A stretch of DNA of 64,000 nt from Hymenobacter glacieicola. GTDB lineage: Bacteria > Bacteroidota > Bacteroidia > Cytophagales > Hymenobacteraceae. Numbering within the stretch: the first letter of the stretch is position 1; every line of letters begins with the position of its first letter. The stretch is taken from the NCBI RefSeq assembly GCF_014640315.1, contig NZ_BMGS01000008.1:186001-250000 (forward strand), in the 5' to 3' direction. Below are positions 53,615-61,802 of this stretch, one piece after another. Both the position numbers and the translations under genes were made by a program. A model generated the notes under the pieces. It was not told the origin of the DNA and ran no database searches. It saw only the letters and a list, made by a program, of their open reading frames with translations.

Positions 53615-54610
53615 CTACTTCAGCGGCCGGTTGCGTTCCTGAATCAGCTGGGCGGCAATGCTGATGGCAATTTCTTCGGGCGTGCGGCTGTGAATGGGCA
53701 AGCCGATGGGAGCGTGCACGCGCGCCAAAACGTCGTCTGGTACGCCTTCGGCCCGAAGTGTGGCCAGCAGCTCCTGAATTTTGGCCGCGCTGCCCATCAC
53801 ACCCACGTACCGCAGCCGCCGCTGCAGGAGCTGGCGCAGGGCTATCAGGTCGGTGCGGTAGCCGAAGGTCATCAGCACCACGTACTGCGCGGAGTTTTCC
53901 GGAATTTCCTGGGCCAGCTGCTCGTAGGCTACGGTGCGCTTATGATGAGCGAAGGGATTCTGCTGTTGCGTATTCAGGCCAGTTCGGTCGTCAAGAACGG
54001 TTAGCTCAAACTCCAGCGTGGCCAGCACCCTGGACAGCGCCAGACCCACGTGTCCGGCCCCCACAATAATGGCGTGGTCGCGGAAGCCGAGGCGCTCGGC
54101 GTAGTGCCAGTGGGCCCCGCGGGTAGTAAAGTCAAAGCCAGTACCGGACGTAGCCAAATTCAACTCTAACCCCCGCTCCCCTGAAAGCTGCACCTGCCCG
54201 CCCGCGTGGGTGCGCAAGGCCTGCACGATGCCTTCCAGCGTAGGTAAGTCGGCTGCCCGGAGCGGGAAAACGAGCACCCACTGCTCGCCGGAGCAGATGA
54301 GTCCGGAGCGGTCCGCGGGAGCCTCTTTTCGGTGAATCTGGTGGCGTAGTACCGGCGCAGCGTCAGGTCTGGGTAGCAGGGTACGGGCCAGCTCCACAAA
54401 CTTGTGCTCCATAATGCCCCCGCCAATGGAGCCGACCAGTGTATCGGCCGTTACGGCCATTTTGAATCCCTGCCGGCCGGGGCTGCTGCCCTGGCTGTCG
54501 AGCACGCACAGCAAGGCTACCCCCACCTGCTCCCGCAAACAAGCGGCCGCGTACTCCCACACCGGCAAGTCGCGTGGAACGGAAGCAAAAGGCGAGGCAG
54601 CAGAAATCAT
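53615..54610 (-). CDS. XdhC/CoxI family molybdenum cofactor insertion protein
   Basis: The 331-residue protein has the two XdhC parts. The N-terminal segment includes VALLCVLDSQGSSPGRQGFK and VGSIGGGIMEHKFVELARTL, and the C-terminal Rossmann domain includes AIIVGAGHVGLALSRVLATL and VMTFGYRTDLIALRQLLQRR. It binds molybdopterin and helps to sulfurate and insert the cofactor into xanthine dehydrogenase. It is the last of four minus-strand genes with xdhA and xdhB, so its substrate is very probably that enzyme. Confidence 0.92.
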   Translation of the reverse strand: MISAASPFASVPRDLPVWEYAAACLREQVGVALLCVLDSQGSSPGRQGFKMAVTADTLVGSIGGGIMEHKFVELARTLLPRPDAAPVLRHQIHRKEAPADRSGLICSGEQWVLVFPLRAADLPTLEGIVQALRTHAGGQVQLSGERGLELNLATSGTGFDFTTRGAHWHYAERLGFRDHAIIVGAGHVGLALSRVLATLEFELTVLDDRTGLNTQQQNPFAHHKRTVAYEQLAQEIPENSAQYVVLMTFGYRTDLIALRQLLQRRLRYVGVMGSAAKIQELLATLRAEGVPDDVLARVHAPIGLPIHSRTPEEIAISIAAQLIQERNRPLK

Positions 54611-54658
54611 GGAAATGAAAAGTGAACGAAACGTAAGGCGGCAACCGAAGCGGCTCCC

Positions 54659-55156
54659 TTACAGCCACGCGGCGCTTAGGGCATAGTACACGGCCATTAC
54701 CCCCGAAAACACGGCGCTGACCACGAAGCGCCACTCCGCCGACACCCGGTTCTGAATGTAGTAGTTCACCAGCAGCGAAACCGGAATATTGAGCACGAAC
54801 GAGCGGGTAGCCAGCGGCACCAGGTCCCAGGTAATTTGCTCCGGATGACCCGAGAAAAACCGCAGAAACACGTAGTGCCGGGCAATCCAGAGCGGATTGA
54901 AGTAGGCCAGCGACAAAGCCGCCCGCATCCACTTGGCACCCAGACTGGCGGTAGCGCTGGACGGAACGCGCTGGTCGAGCCAGCGGAAATAAGCGGGCAC
55001 CTCCCAGGAGTAAAGCAGGCCGCCAACGAGGGCCATACCCAGCAAGCGGCCCCAGGAAAATTCGTGCAGTAAAAGCGCCGCGACGGTGTCGCCGGCGGCG
55101 TAAATCAGGAATCCACGGAAGTGGTTACGTAGTTGAGTTGAGCGGGTGAGGTCCAA
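54659..55156 (-). CDS. Integral membrane protein, weakly Mpv17/PMP22-like
   Basis: The 165-residue protein has about four hydrophobic segments. IYAAGDTVAALLLHEFSWGR and the following GMALVGGLLYSWEVPAYFRW recall the GD-xxx-Q... and G-xxx-P... start of Mpv17/PMP22 proteins, and NIPVSLLVNYYIQNRVSAEW with RFVVSAVFSG recalls their C-terminal signature. That family is mainly eukaryotic, and I can only judge by eye, so the call is weak. It lies between xdhB and xdhC. Its start at 55156 overlaps the end of xdhB by 52 bases, which is a long overlap; a start at 55036 would avoid it but would lose the first motif. Confidence 0.45.
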   Translation of the reverse strand: MDLTRSTQLRNHFRGFLIYAAGDTVAALLLHEFSWGRLLGMALVGGLLYSWEVPAYFRWLDQRVPSSATASLGAKWMRAALSLAYFNPLWIARHYVFLRFFSGHPEQITWDLVPLATRSFVLNIPVSLLVNYYIQNRVSAEWRFVVSAVFSGVMAVYYALSAAWL

Positions 55157-57426
55157 GCGGTGGGGGTGGTAGGTGCGTCGGGGTACAGATTAAGCAGCAC
55201 TTTCTCCGGCGTCATGGGGGCCGAGAAAGGCAGGGGAGCATCGGGGCGGAAAGCCCGCACGGCGTCGCGGAGCGCGAAATAGGTGCCAATGCCGTACATG
55301 AGCGGCGGCTCGCCCACGGCCTTGGAGCGCATAATGGCCCGCGGGTGGCCGGGTGTGTCCAGGAAATGCACGTCCAGCACCTTGGGGGCTGAGTACAGGT
55401 CCGGGATTTTATAGGAGTTCAGGGAATTGCTGAGCAGGCGGCCTTCTTCGTTGTACACCAACTCCTCCAGAGTCATCCAGCCAATGCCCTGCACGGCGCC
55501 GCCCTCAATCTGCCCCCGGTCGATGGCTGGGTTTAGGCTCTGGCCGAAATCGTGGGCAATGCGCACCGCTTCTACCTCATACGTACCGCGCAGACAATCT
55601 ACGCGCACGGTGGTAAGAGCCGTGCCGTACACGTGGTAGGCAAAGGGGTAGCCCTGGTTGGTTTCGGCATCGAAATGCAGATCAGGCGTGGCATAGTGGG
55701 CGTTTTCCGAGAGGCTGATGCGCTGCCAGTACGCCGCCGAAACCAGCTTCTCCCAGGTTGAGCCGGCGGGCTTGCCGGCGGCCAGCACCTGCTCGTTTTC
55801 AATGTGCAAGCCCTCGTACTCCAGTTTCAGCTCGGTGGCCGCCAACCGGAGCAGCCGCTCGCGCAGGGCCCGGCAGGCCAGCTCCGTGGCTTTGCCGTTG
55901 AGGTCGGCGGTAGCGGAGGCGGCCGAGGGCGAGGTGTTGGCTACGCGGGTGGTATTGGTGCTTTCTACCTTGACGCGGCTAACCGAAATGCCCAGCGTTT
56001 GGGCGGCTACCTGCGCCATTTTGGTGTTCACGCCCTGGCCCATTTCCACCGCCCCGGTGCTCACGCCCACCGAGCCATCGGTATAGATGTGCACCAGCGC
56101 GCGGGCCTGGTTCATGGCCGTTTTGGTAAAGGAAATGCCAAAGCAGATGGGCATCACGGCCAGGCCCTTCTTCACCAGCTTATGCGCCTGGTTGAATTCT
56201 TCTACCTCGCGGCGCAGGGCAGGCAGGTTGTAGAGCGCGGCGGCCGTATCCCAGGCCTGCTCGGCGTGGCAGCCTTCGGTGGGCTGGCGGTATGGCAACA
56301 GGTCGCCCTCGCGCAGCAGGTTGCGGCGCTGAATCTCGCTGGCGGACAGGCCCAGCCGCTCGGCGGCGCAGGCAATGGCCGACTCTATCACGAACATGCC
56401 CTGCGGCCCGCCGAAGCCCCGGAAGGCCGTGTTGGGCGGCAGATTGGTACGGCAGCTGTAGGCCGTGGCCGTTACGTTTGGAATAAAGTAGGTATTCGTG
56501 GCGTGGAACAGGGTGCGCTCCAGCACGGCCGGGGAAAGGTCAGCGGCCGCGCCGGCATTCTGGAAGAAGGTAGCCTCATAGGCCACAATTTTCAGGTTCT
56601 CATCCAGCCCGATTTTAAAGTCGGAGGAGTAGGGGTGGCGCTTGCCGGTCATGCGCATGTCGGCCATGCGGTCCAGCACCAGCTTCACGGGGCGGCGGGT
56701 TACCAACGCCCCCAGCCCAGCCAGGGCGCCCCAGGGCGTGGCCTGGTCTTCCTTGCCGCCAAAGCCCCCGCCCAGGCGGGTAACGTCCACTTCTACTTGG
56801 TGCATGCCGACCCCCAGCACGCGCGCGGTGTGCCGCTGTACGGCCGTGGGACCTTGGGTGGAGGACACGATGCGGACCCCGCCCATTTCGGTGGGGAAGG
56901 CGTAAGCGCCCTGGGTTTCGATATATAGGTGCTCCTGCCCCCCCGATTCGGCTACTCCCTCAAACACGTGCGCGCACCCGGCCCAGGCCGCCCCTGAGTC
57001 GCCGAGACGGAAGGTACGGGGCGGGACAATCAGCTCGCCCTGGGCGGCGGCGGCGCGCGGGTCTACTGTCACGGGCAGGGGCGCAATGTCAAGCCGCACG
57101 TGAGGCAGGGCGGCCTGGGCGGCGTGCTCCGATTCGGCCAGTACCAGGGCTACCGGCTGGCCCCGGAAGTGCACGTGGCCTTCGGCCAGCAGGGGCTCAT
57201 CGGGCACGATACCGCCAATCTGGTTTTCGCCGGGAATATCCTGGGCCGTGATGATGCGCACCACGCCGGGCTGCTGCAGGGCGGCCGATACATCCAGGCC
57301 CAGCAACTGTCCGTGCGCCACCGGCGACTCCACCACCGCCGCGTACAAGGTGCCGTGCTGCACCGGAATATCATCCAGGTACTGAGACTCGCCGCGCACG
57401 TGGCGGGCCGGATCGAGGTGGTTCAT
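55105..57426 (-). CDS. xdhB: Xanthine dehydrogenase, molybdopterin-binding subunit
   Basis: From the ATG at 57426 (MNHLDPARHVRGESQYLDDI) the protein is 773 residues. The frame to 57519 runs into the composite palindrome and is rejected. Motifs are SSTQGPTAVQRHTARVLGV, RLGGGFGGKEDQATP, RPVKLVLDRMADMRMTGKRH, AFRGFGGPQGMFVIE and the catalytic Glu in SKAVGEPPLMYGIG. It oxidises hypoxanthine and xanthine using the cofactor supplied by the XdhC protein, with electrons passing to the XdhA subunit. The gene order xdhA, xdhB, membrane gene, xdhC suggests one operon, but the spacer after xdhA carries a large hairpin. Confidence 0.95.
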   Translation of the reverse strand: MNHLDPARHVRGESQYLDDIPVQHGTLYAAVVESPVAHGQLLGLDVSAALQQPGVVRIITAQDIPGENQIGGIVPDEPLLAEGHVHFRGQPVALVLAESEHAAQAALPHVRLDIAPLPVTVDPRAAAAQGELIVPPRTFRLGDSGAAWAGCAHVFEGVAESGGQEHLYIETQGAYAFPTEMGGVRIVSSTQGPTAVQRHTARVLGVGMHQVEVDVTRLGGGFGGKEDQATPWGALAGLGALVTRRPVKLVLDRMADMRMTGKRHPYSSDFKIGLDENLKIVAYEATFFQNAGAAADLSPAVLERTLFHATNTYFIPNVTATAYSCRTNLPPNTAFRGFGGPQGMFVIESAIACAAERLGLSASEIQRRNLLREGDLLPYRQPTEGCHAEQAWDTAAALYNLPALRREVEEFNQAHKLVKKGLAVMPICFGISFTKTAMNQARALVHIYTDGSVGVSTGAVEMGQGVNTKMAQVAAQTLGISVSRVKVESTNTTRVANTSPSAASATADLNGKATELACRALRERLLRLAATELKLEYEGLHIENEQVLAAGKPAGSTWEKLVSAAYWQRISLSENAHYATPDLHFDAETNQGYPFAYHVYGTALTTVRVDCLRGTYEVEAVRIAHDFGQSLNPAIDRGQIEGGAVQGIGWMTLEELVYNEEGRLLSNSLNSYKIPDLYSAPKVLDVHFLDTPGHPRAIMRSKAVGEPPLMYGIGTYFALRDAVRAFRPDAPLPFSAPMTPEKVLLNLYPDAPTTPTAWTSPAQLNYVTTSVDS

Positions 57427-57438
57427 GCGGTGGGAAGT

Positions 57439-57636
57439 GGTGACTGAGTGAGGTAGTGACTGAGCGAGGCGGTAAATAAATGGTACGTCATCCTGAGCGG
57501 GAGCGAAGGCCCTTCTCACGTCAGCACGATAATCGTAACAACGACATGTTCACGCCTGATAAGGTCCTTCGGCTACCGCCTCAGGATGACAGATGATTGA
57601 TTCACTTTACTTAGTTACTGATTCACTACCTCATTG
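57439..57636. repeat. Composite nested palindrome (simple-word arms, GTCAT-type inner element, copy 6)
   Basis: Outer arms rich in GTGA/GAGGTAG words (about 57441-57482) pair imperfectly with about 57600-57635. The inner part GTCATCCTGAGCGGGAGCGA (from 57487) faces TCGGCTACCGCCTCAGGATG then AC (to 57590). It is built like the one at 27638-27855. The right arm overlaps the last codons of xdhA. Confidence 0.88.
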
Positions 57637-59057
57637 AAGTGGGCCGTGAGCAGCTGCCGGAGCAGCAGGCGCTTGTATTGCTCGGTGCCACGCACATCAC
57701 TAATCGGGCTGATTTCCTGCTGAGCTAGGGCTAGGGCTTGCTGCACGGTTTCGGCCGATACGGGCTGGCCCGCCAGCCACTCGCTGGTGCGGCGCAACAG
57801 CAGCGGAACGGGCCCCACCCCGCCCGCCGACAGGCGCGCCTCCTGAATCATGCCGTCTTCAATCCGCAGCCAGGCGGCGGTGTTCACGCTGGCAATATCC
57901 AAGTGGGTGCGCTTCGATACTTTTTCAAAGTTGAACACGTCGGTGGGGGTAGGGGCCACGAAGCGGATTTCCCGCACCTGCTCATCGGGGGCTTTAGCCA
58001 ACTGCTTGTAGCCCCGGTACAGCTCGGCTAGCGGCAGGCTCCGGCGCTGGCCCGCGGCATCTTCCAGCTCAATTTCAGCGCCTAAAGCCAGAAAAAGAAT
58101 GGTTAAGTCACCGATAGGGGAAGCGTTGATGAAGTTGCCCGCCACGGTGCCCATCTGCCGAATGGGGGTGCTGCTGACCAGCTTCAGAAAGCGGGGCAGG
58201 GCCGGCAGCACTGCCAGCATCACCTCCGATTCCAGGAGCTGCTGGGCCGTGGTGGCCGCTCCCAGCATTATCAGGCCCGCCTCCGTGCGCCGGATGCCGC
58301 GCAGGGCCGGTTGATTGTAGAGTAGCTCCACGGGCACGGCGCGCACGTGCTCCGGGCGCTGCACCAGCACATCGGTGCCGCCGCCCAGCAGCTGGAGCCG
58401 GGTTCCGGGGCCGCCCTCAGGCCCGTTGGGTGCCGGGGCGGGCGTTGCGCCGTTGCCGTTTGCGGCCAAGTCGCGCAGGGCGGCGAGCTTGCCGGGCATG
58501 TCGGCGAAGTAGGAGGGCACGAAGCCTTGCGCCGCCAACCAGGGTAGGGGAGCGGTTGCCGGGCGCTGCGTAAGCTGCTCTTGCAGGTGTTGGGCGGCCC
58601 GCTCCAGGCTTTTGTAGCCGGTGCAGCGGCAGATGTTGCCGTCCATGGCCGCCCGCACCGACTCCGGGGTGCTGGGCCTGGAGCTAAGGGCGTGGCCGGT
58701 CAGGGACATGACAAAGCCCACGGTGCAAAACCCGCACTGGGAGCCGCCTTCGGCCACAATGGCCTGCTGCACGGGCGTAAGCGCGCCACGGGCCGCATTA
58801 ATGCCCTCGACTGTTACCACATGCTTGCCGTGGGCGTTGCCGAGCGGGGTCAGGCAGGAGGTCATCGACTGGTAGGTAACCGTGGCGGCGTCCGGCGTCA
58901 GCTCCCCCACCAGTACCGTGCAGGCCCCACAGTCGCCTTCGCGGCACCCGATTTTGGTACCCGTCAGGTGCTGGTGGTAGCGCACGTAATCCAGCAGGGT
59001 ACTACCGGCAGGCTGGTCGGTTTGGATAAGCTGGTTATTGAGGTAAAAGTGGAGCAT
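57615..59057 (-). CDS. xdhA: Xanthine dehydrogenase, iron-sulfur and FAD subunit
   Basis: The 480-residue protein has a plant-type [2Fe-2S] domain with GCREGDCGACTVLV, a second all-helical [2Fe-2S] domain with QCGFCTVGFVM and NICRCTGYKS, and a FAD domain (about 210-390) with LLGGGTDVLVQRPEH and MGTVAGNFINASPIGD. It moves electrons from the molybdenum subunit to NAD+. The last codons (NEVVNQ and TAA) fall in the arm of the composite palindrome. An inverted repeat and a promoter-like site lie upstream. It is the first gene of the xdh set. Confidence 0.95.
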   Translation of the reverse strand: MLHFYLNNQLIQTDQPAGSTLLDYVRYHQHLTGTKIGCREGDCGACTVLVGELTPDAATVTYQSMTSCLTPLGNAHGKHVVTVEGINAARGALTPVQQAIVAEGGSQCGFCTVGFVMSLTGHALSSRPSTPESVRAAMDGNICRCTGYKSLERAAQHLQEQLTQRPATAPLPWLAAQGFVPSYFADMPGKLAALRDLAANGNGATPAPAPNGPEGGPGTRLQLLGGGTDVLVQRPEHVRAVPVELLYNQPALRGIRRTEAGLIMLGAATTAQQLLESEVMLAVLPALPRFLKLVSSTPIRQMGTVAGNFINASPIGDLTILFLALGAEIELEDAAGQRRSLPLAELYRGYKQLAKAPDEQVREIRFVAPTPTDVFNFEKVSKRTHLDIASVNTAAWLRIEDGMIQEARLSAGGVGPVPLLLRRTSEWLAGQPVSAETVQQALALAQQEISPISDVRGTEQYKRLLLRQLLTAHFNEVVNQ

Positions 59058-59085
59058 ACGGGCGCCGAAAGTCAGAAACGGAAAG

Positions 59086-59093
59086 GAAAGTTA
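59086..59093 (-). promoter_or_regulatory. Possible -7 promoter element of xdhA
   Basis: On the minus strand this reads TAACTTTC, a loose match to TAnnTTTG, 29 bases before the xdhA start. Confidence 0.4.
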
Positions 59094-59119
59094 CGGGATT
59101 TTTGGCCGCCGGCGTAGCA

Positions 59120-59134
59120 TTACGGTAACCGTAA
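59120..59134. promoter_or_regulatory. Inverted repeat upstream of xdhA, possible operator
   Basis: TTACGGTAACCGTAA has perfect seven-base arms around one base. It lies just upstream of the predicted xdhA promoter element, about 47 bases from the expected transcription start. A purine-responsive regulator is a guess. Confidence 0.5.
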
Positions 59135-59316
59135 GCTCCATACTTGCGCCGCTATCAGCCACTAGGTTTTTCGCTGGTATAGACCTATTTGCTACCCTTA
59201 TAATCGTGCTTAAACTAATGTAAAACACTGGAAAACAGAGGGTAAACAGGAGGCACAGGAACTCAACCATGGGCCCAAGCTGCCCTAGCCTGCATCTTGC
59301 CCCGGACTCTTTTGTC

Positions 59317-59324
59317 TACTTTCG
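59317..59324 (+). promoter_or_regulatory. -7 promoter element of the barrel lipoprotein gene
   Basis: TACTTTCG, a TAnnTTCG variant, lies 52 bases before the start. A TTG lies 17 bases upstream. Confidence 0.5.
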
Positions 59325-59375
59325 GCTTGGTTTTGGCCCTGGGCCAGCTTTCGTCGCGTCTAGCCTTTCTGCTCT

Positions 59376-60326
59376 ATGGATTTTTTCTCCACCTTCCGCT
59401 CCGCGCTCAGCTTGGCCGCTGGAGCCAGCCTGCTGTTCGCCGCCTCCTGCACCGCCCCGCGCGCCATCGTGAGCACGGGCAAGGTTACGCCCCGGGGCGA
59501 GTTTCGGGTGGGCGGCAACGTCTCGTTCAACGCTCCCACCCAAACCATTGGCAAGGTAGGATCAACCCTGAAATCGGCCGCCGAGAATCTGGCCAATAAA
59601 GCGGCTAACGATACGGTTAACTACAATCAGACGGTAGAAAAGCTGCAAGTGGCGGCTATTGCCTACGCCCTGGACCCGGTGCGGCCCTCCTCCGACCTCT
59701 ACATTCGCTACGGGGTAATTGAGCGCCTTGATGTGGGCTACAAATACGCCTTTGGCTCCCACGTTTTCGACGCCATGTACCAGTTTCTGGGGCCCACGGG
59801 CACGCCCGAAAACCCCGGCAGCCGGGAGGCGGGCGCCACCTACGGCAGCATTGGCCTGCAGTACGCCACGCAGCGGGCCAAGCTGCCCAGCATCCCGTTT
59901 CTGGACGACGTGAACACGCTGCTCGGCTTTAAGGCTACCCGCCACGATGTGCTGGTGCCGCTGGTGTTTAGCCGGTCCTTGGGCGTGGAAGAGGAAATTG
60001 GGGCTATATCCTACGGGGTTATATACGCGCATACTTTCCTGCGCTACGGCCTCACGCCGGGCAACCTCTACAACGGCCCCGGCAGCGGCTACGCGACGGG
60101 TAAAGTGCCGGAGCTACCCACGGCCCGGCGCAATTTCAGCTCCTTCGGAGCCTTCTTCAACGCCAAGCTGGGCTACCGCTACGCCTACGTTATTCCTGCC
60201 CTTTCGGTGTACTACCAGAACTACGGCGAGTTCCAGCTGCTGAACAACAGAACCACCAAGCTCAGCGGCTTCACGTTTATTCCGAGCCTGGGTCTGCAGT
60301 TTCGCGTACCTTCCGGCCGCCGCTAA
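59376..60326 (+). CDS. Outer-membrane lipoprotein, barrel-like, unknown function
   Basis: The 316-residue protein starts MDFFSTFRSALSLAAGASLL with a lipobox-like LLFAASC (C25). The body has repeated strands with aromatic residues: SSDLYIRYGVIERLDVGYKY, EAGATYGSIGLQYATQ, and near the end LGYRYAYVIPALSVYYQNYG and LGLQFRVPSGRR. This fits a small outer-membrane barrel or lipoprotein, but I recognise no family. It has its own promoter and a strong terminator. Confidence 0.7.
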   Translation: MDFFSTFRSALSLAAGASLLFAASCTAPRAIVSTGKVTPRGEFRVGGNVSFNAPTQTIGKVGSTLKSAAENLANKAANDTVNYNQTVEKLQVAAIAYALDPVRPSSDLYIRYGVIERLDVGYKYAFGSHVFDAMYQFLGPTGTPENPGSREAGATYGSIGLQYATQRAKLPSIPFLDDVNTLLGFKATRHDVLVPLVFSRSLGVEEEIGAISYGVIYAHTFLRYGLTPGNLYNGPGSGYATGKVPELPTARRNFSSFGAFFNAKLGYRYAYVIPALSVYYQNYGEFQLLNNRTTKLSGFTFIPSLGLQFRVPSGRR

Positions 60327-60339
60327 CGGCGCCTTGCAC

Positions 60340-60379
60340 CCACAAAAAAGCCCGGCCAACTGGTCGGGCTTTTTTGTGG
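60340..60379. terminator. Terminator after the barrel lipoprotein gene
   Basis: CCACAAAAAAGCCCG (60340-60354) pairs with CGGGCTTTTTTGTGG (60365-60379). An inner short stem GCCAAC/TGGT lies in the loop. Confidence 0.92.
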
Positions 60380-60421
60380 GTAAACATGGGTGGTGCTTCC
60401 CTACCTCCGCCCCGGTCGCCG

Positions 60422-60429
60422 TACTTTCG
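60422..60429 (+). promoter_or_regulatory. -7 promoter element of the glycosyltransferase gene
   Basis: TACTTTCG, a TAnnTTCG variant, lies 24 bases before the start codon. Confidence 0.5.
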
Positions 60430-60453
60430 CCGCATCATATCAGCAGCTACGCA

Positions 60454-61518
60454 ATGAATATTCTGTACGGAGTGCCCGGCGAGGGGCTCGGCCATGCCAC
60501 CCGCAGCAAAGTCGTAATTGGCCACCTGCTCAGCCAGGGCCACAACGTGTGCGTGGTAAGCAGCTCGCGGGCCTACCAGATGCTGGCGGCCAACTTCCCC
60601 GGCCGGGTCCACGAAATCAGGGGCTTTCATCTGGCGTACAAGGAGCTGACGGTGTCGAAGTCGCGCACGGCGGCGCTTACCTTGCGCTCGGCCCCCGAGA
60701 ATCTGCGGGTGAACTTCCGCAAGTACCGGGAGCTGCTCTGTGATTTCGAGCCTGAGGTAGTGATTTCCGATTTCGAGTCGTTCAGCTTTCTGTTCGCCAA
60801 ATGGAAGGGCCTACCCGTCATCAGCATTGATAACATGCAGATTATCAGTCGGGCCGAGCTAGACGTGCCGGTGCCGCCCCAGGAGCGCCAGAACCTGACC
60901 CTGGCCCGGCAGATTGTGCGGGCCAAGCTGCCCCGCAGCCGCCACTACCTGGTTTCCACCTTCTTCCGCCTGCCCTTGATTAAGGAGCGCACCACGCTGG
61001 TAGCGCCCATTCTGCGGCCCGAGGTGCTGGCCCTGCAGCCCACCCGCGGCGCGCACGTGCTAGTGTATCAATCCGCTACCACCCAGAAAGACCTCATTGC
61101 CCAGCTGCAGCAGCTGCCCGACCAGGAGTTTCGGGTGTACGGCTTCAACAAGGAGGAAAGCCACGGCAATGTGCAGCTCCGGGCCTTCAGCGAGCAGGGC
61201 TTCCTGGCCGATTTGGCCAGTGCCCGCGCCGTGGTAACCAACGGGGGCTTTTCCTTGATCAGCGAAGCCGTGTACTTGCACAAGCCCATTTGCGCCGTGC
61301 CCATTCCGGCCCAGTTTGAGCAGTTTCTGAACGCGGCCCAGGTGCAAAAACTGGGCTACGGCCGCCACTTCGAGGCCATTACCCCCGATAACCTGAAGGC
61401 GTTCCTCTACGATGTCAACCGCTTTGAGGCCGCGCTAAGTACCTACGTGCAACCAGGCAATGAGGAGCTATTCGAGGCGCTGGAACAGGTGCTGGCCAAC
61501 GTACTGGTGGAGCCGTAA
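60454..61518 (+). CDS. GT28/MurG-like glycosyltransferase family protein
   Basis: From the ATG at 60454 (MNILYGVPGEGLGHATRSKV) the protein is 354 residues. The frame to 60334 covers the terminator and promoter. GVPGEGLGHATRSKVV is the N-terminal Gly-rich loop of GT-B enzymes of the MJ1255/MurG type. The C-terminal half ends with FSEQGFLADLASARAVVTNG and GFSLISEAVYLHKPICAVPI, the sugar-nucleotide binding motif of the family. Acceptor and sugar are unknown. It seems to be transcribed alone. Confidence 0.9.
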   Translation: MNILYGVPGEGLGHATRSKVVIGHLLSQGHNVCVVSSSRAYQMLAANFPGRVHEIRGFHLAYKELTVSKSRTAALTLRSAPENLRVNFRKYRELLCDFEPEVVISDFESFSFLFAKWKGLPVISIDNMQIISRAELDVPVPPQERQNLTLARQIVRAKLPRSRHYLVSTFFRLPLIKERTTLVAPILRPEVLALQPTRGAHVLVYQSATTQKDLIAQLQQLPDQEFRVYGFNKEESHGNVQLRAFSEQGFLADLASARAVVTNGGFSLISEAVYLHKPICAVPIPAQFEQFLNAAQVQKLGYGRHFEAITPDNLKAFLYDVNRFEAALSTYVQPGNEELFEALEQVLANVLVEP

Positions 61519-61615
61519 GCAAATGCGGGCCGCCGCGGGCACCCCCGGCAGTTTGCCTGGCCGCAACTCCGAAAATAACCCTGGTCAGGTTTTATCTGGC
61601 AAGTGCTTTTGTGCT

Positions 61616-61691
61616 GTCATGCCGAGCGGGGCGAGCAATCTGGGTCAGCTGCTTAACGATAAACCCAAATTTGCCGCGCCGCTCGGAATGA
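61616..61691. repeat. GTCAT-type palindromic element, copy 7
   Basis: TCATGCCGAGCGGGGCG (61617-61633) faces CGCGCCGCTCGGAATGA (61675-61691), two mismatches in 17. It lies between the glycosyltransferase and the carrier gene. Confidence 0.78.
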
Positions 61692-61802
61692 GCACTAGGC
61701 TGTTTTCGGCTGTTCCGATATAAACTGATCCACCGAAAAACCCGGGTTGTGCCGCGCCAGGGTTCTATCTTGCGGCTTCTGGTTCTTACCCTCGAATTTG
61801 GA

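Larger units (their letters stand above)
59058..59375. other. Non-coding gap of 318 bases between divergent xdhA and barrel lipoprotein genes
   Basis: It holds the xdhA promoter region (59086-59134) and the promoter-like site at 59317-59324. The middle part (about 59150-59290) is AT-rich and has no gene that I can see. Confidence 0.7.

Noticed and set aside
55804..56928. Plus-strand frame of 374 codons
   Set aside because: It is antisense to xdhB.
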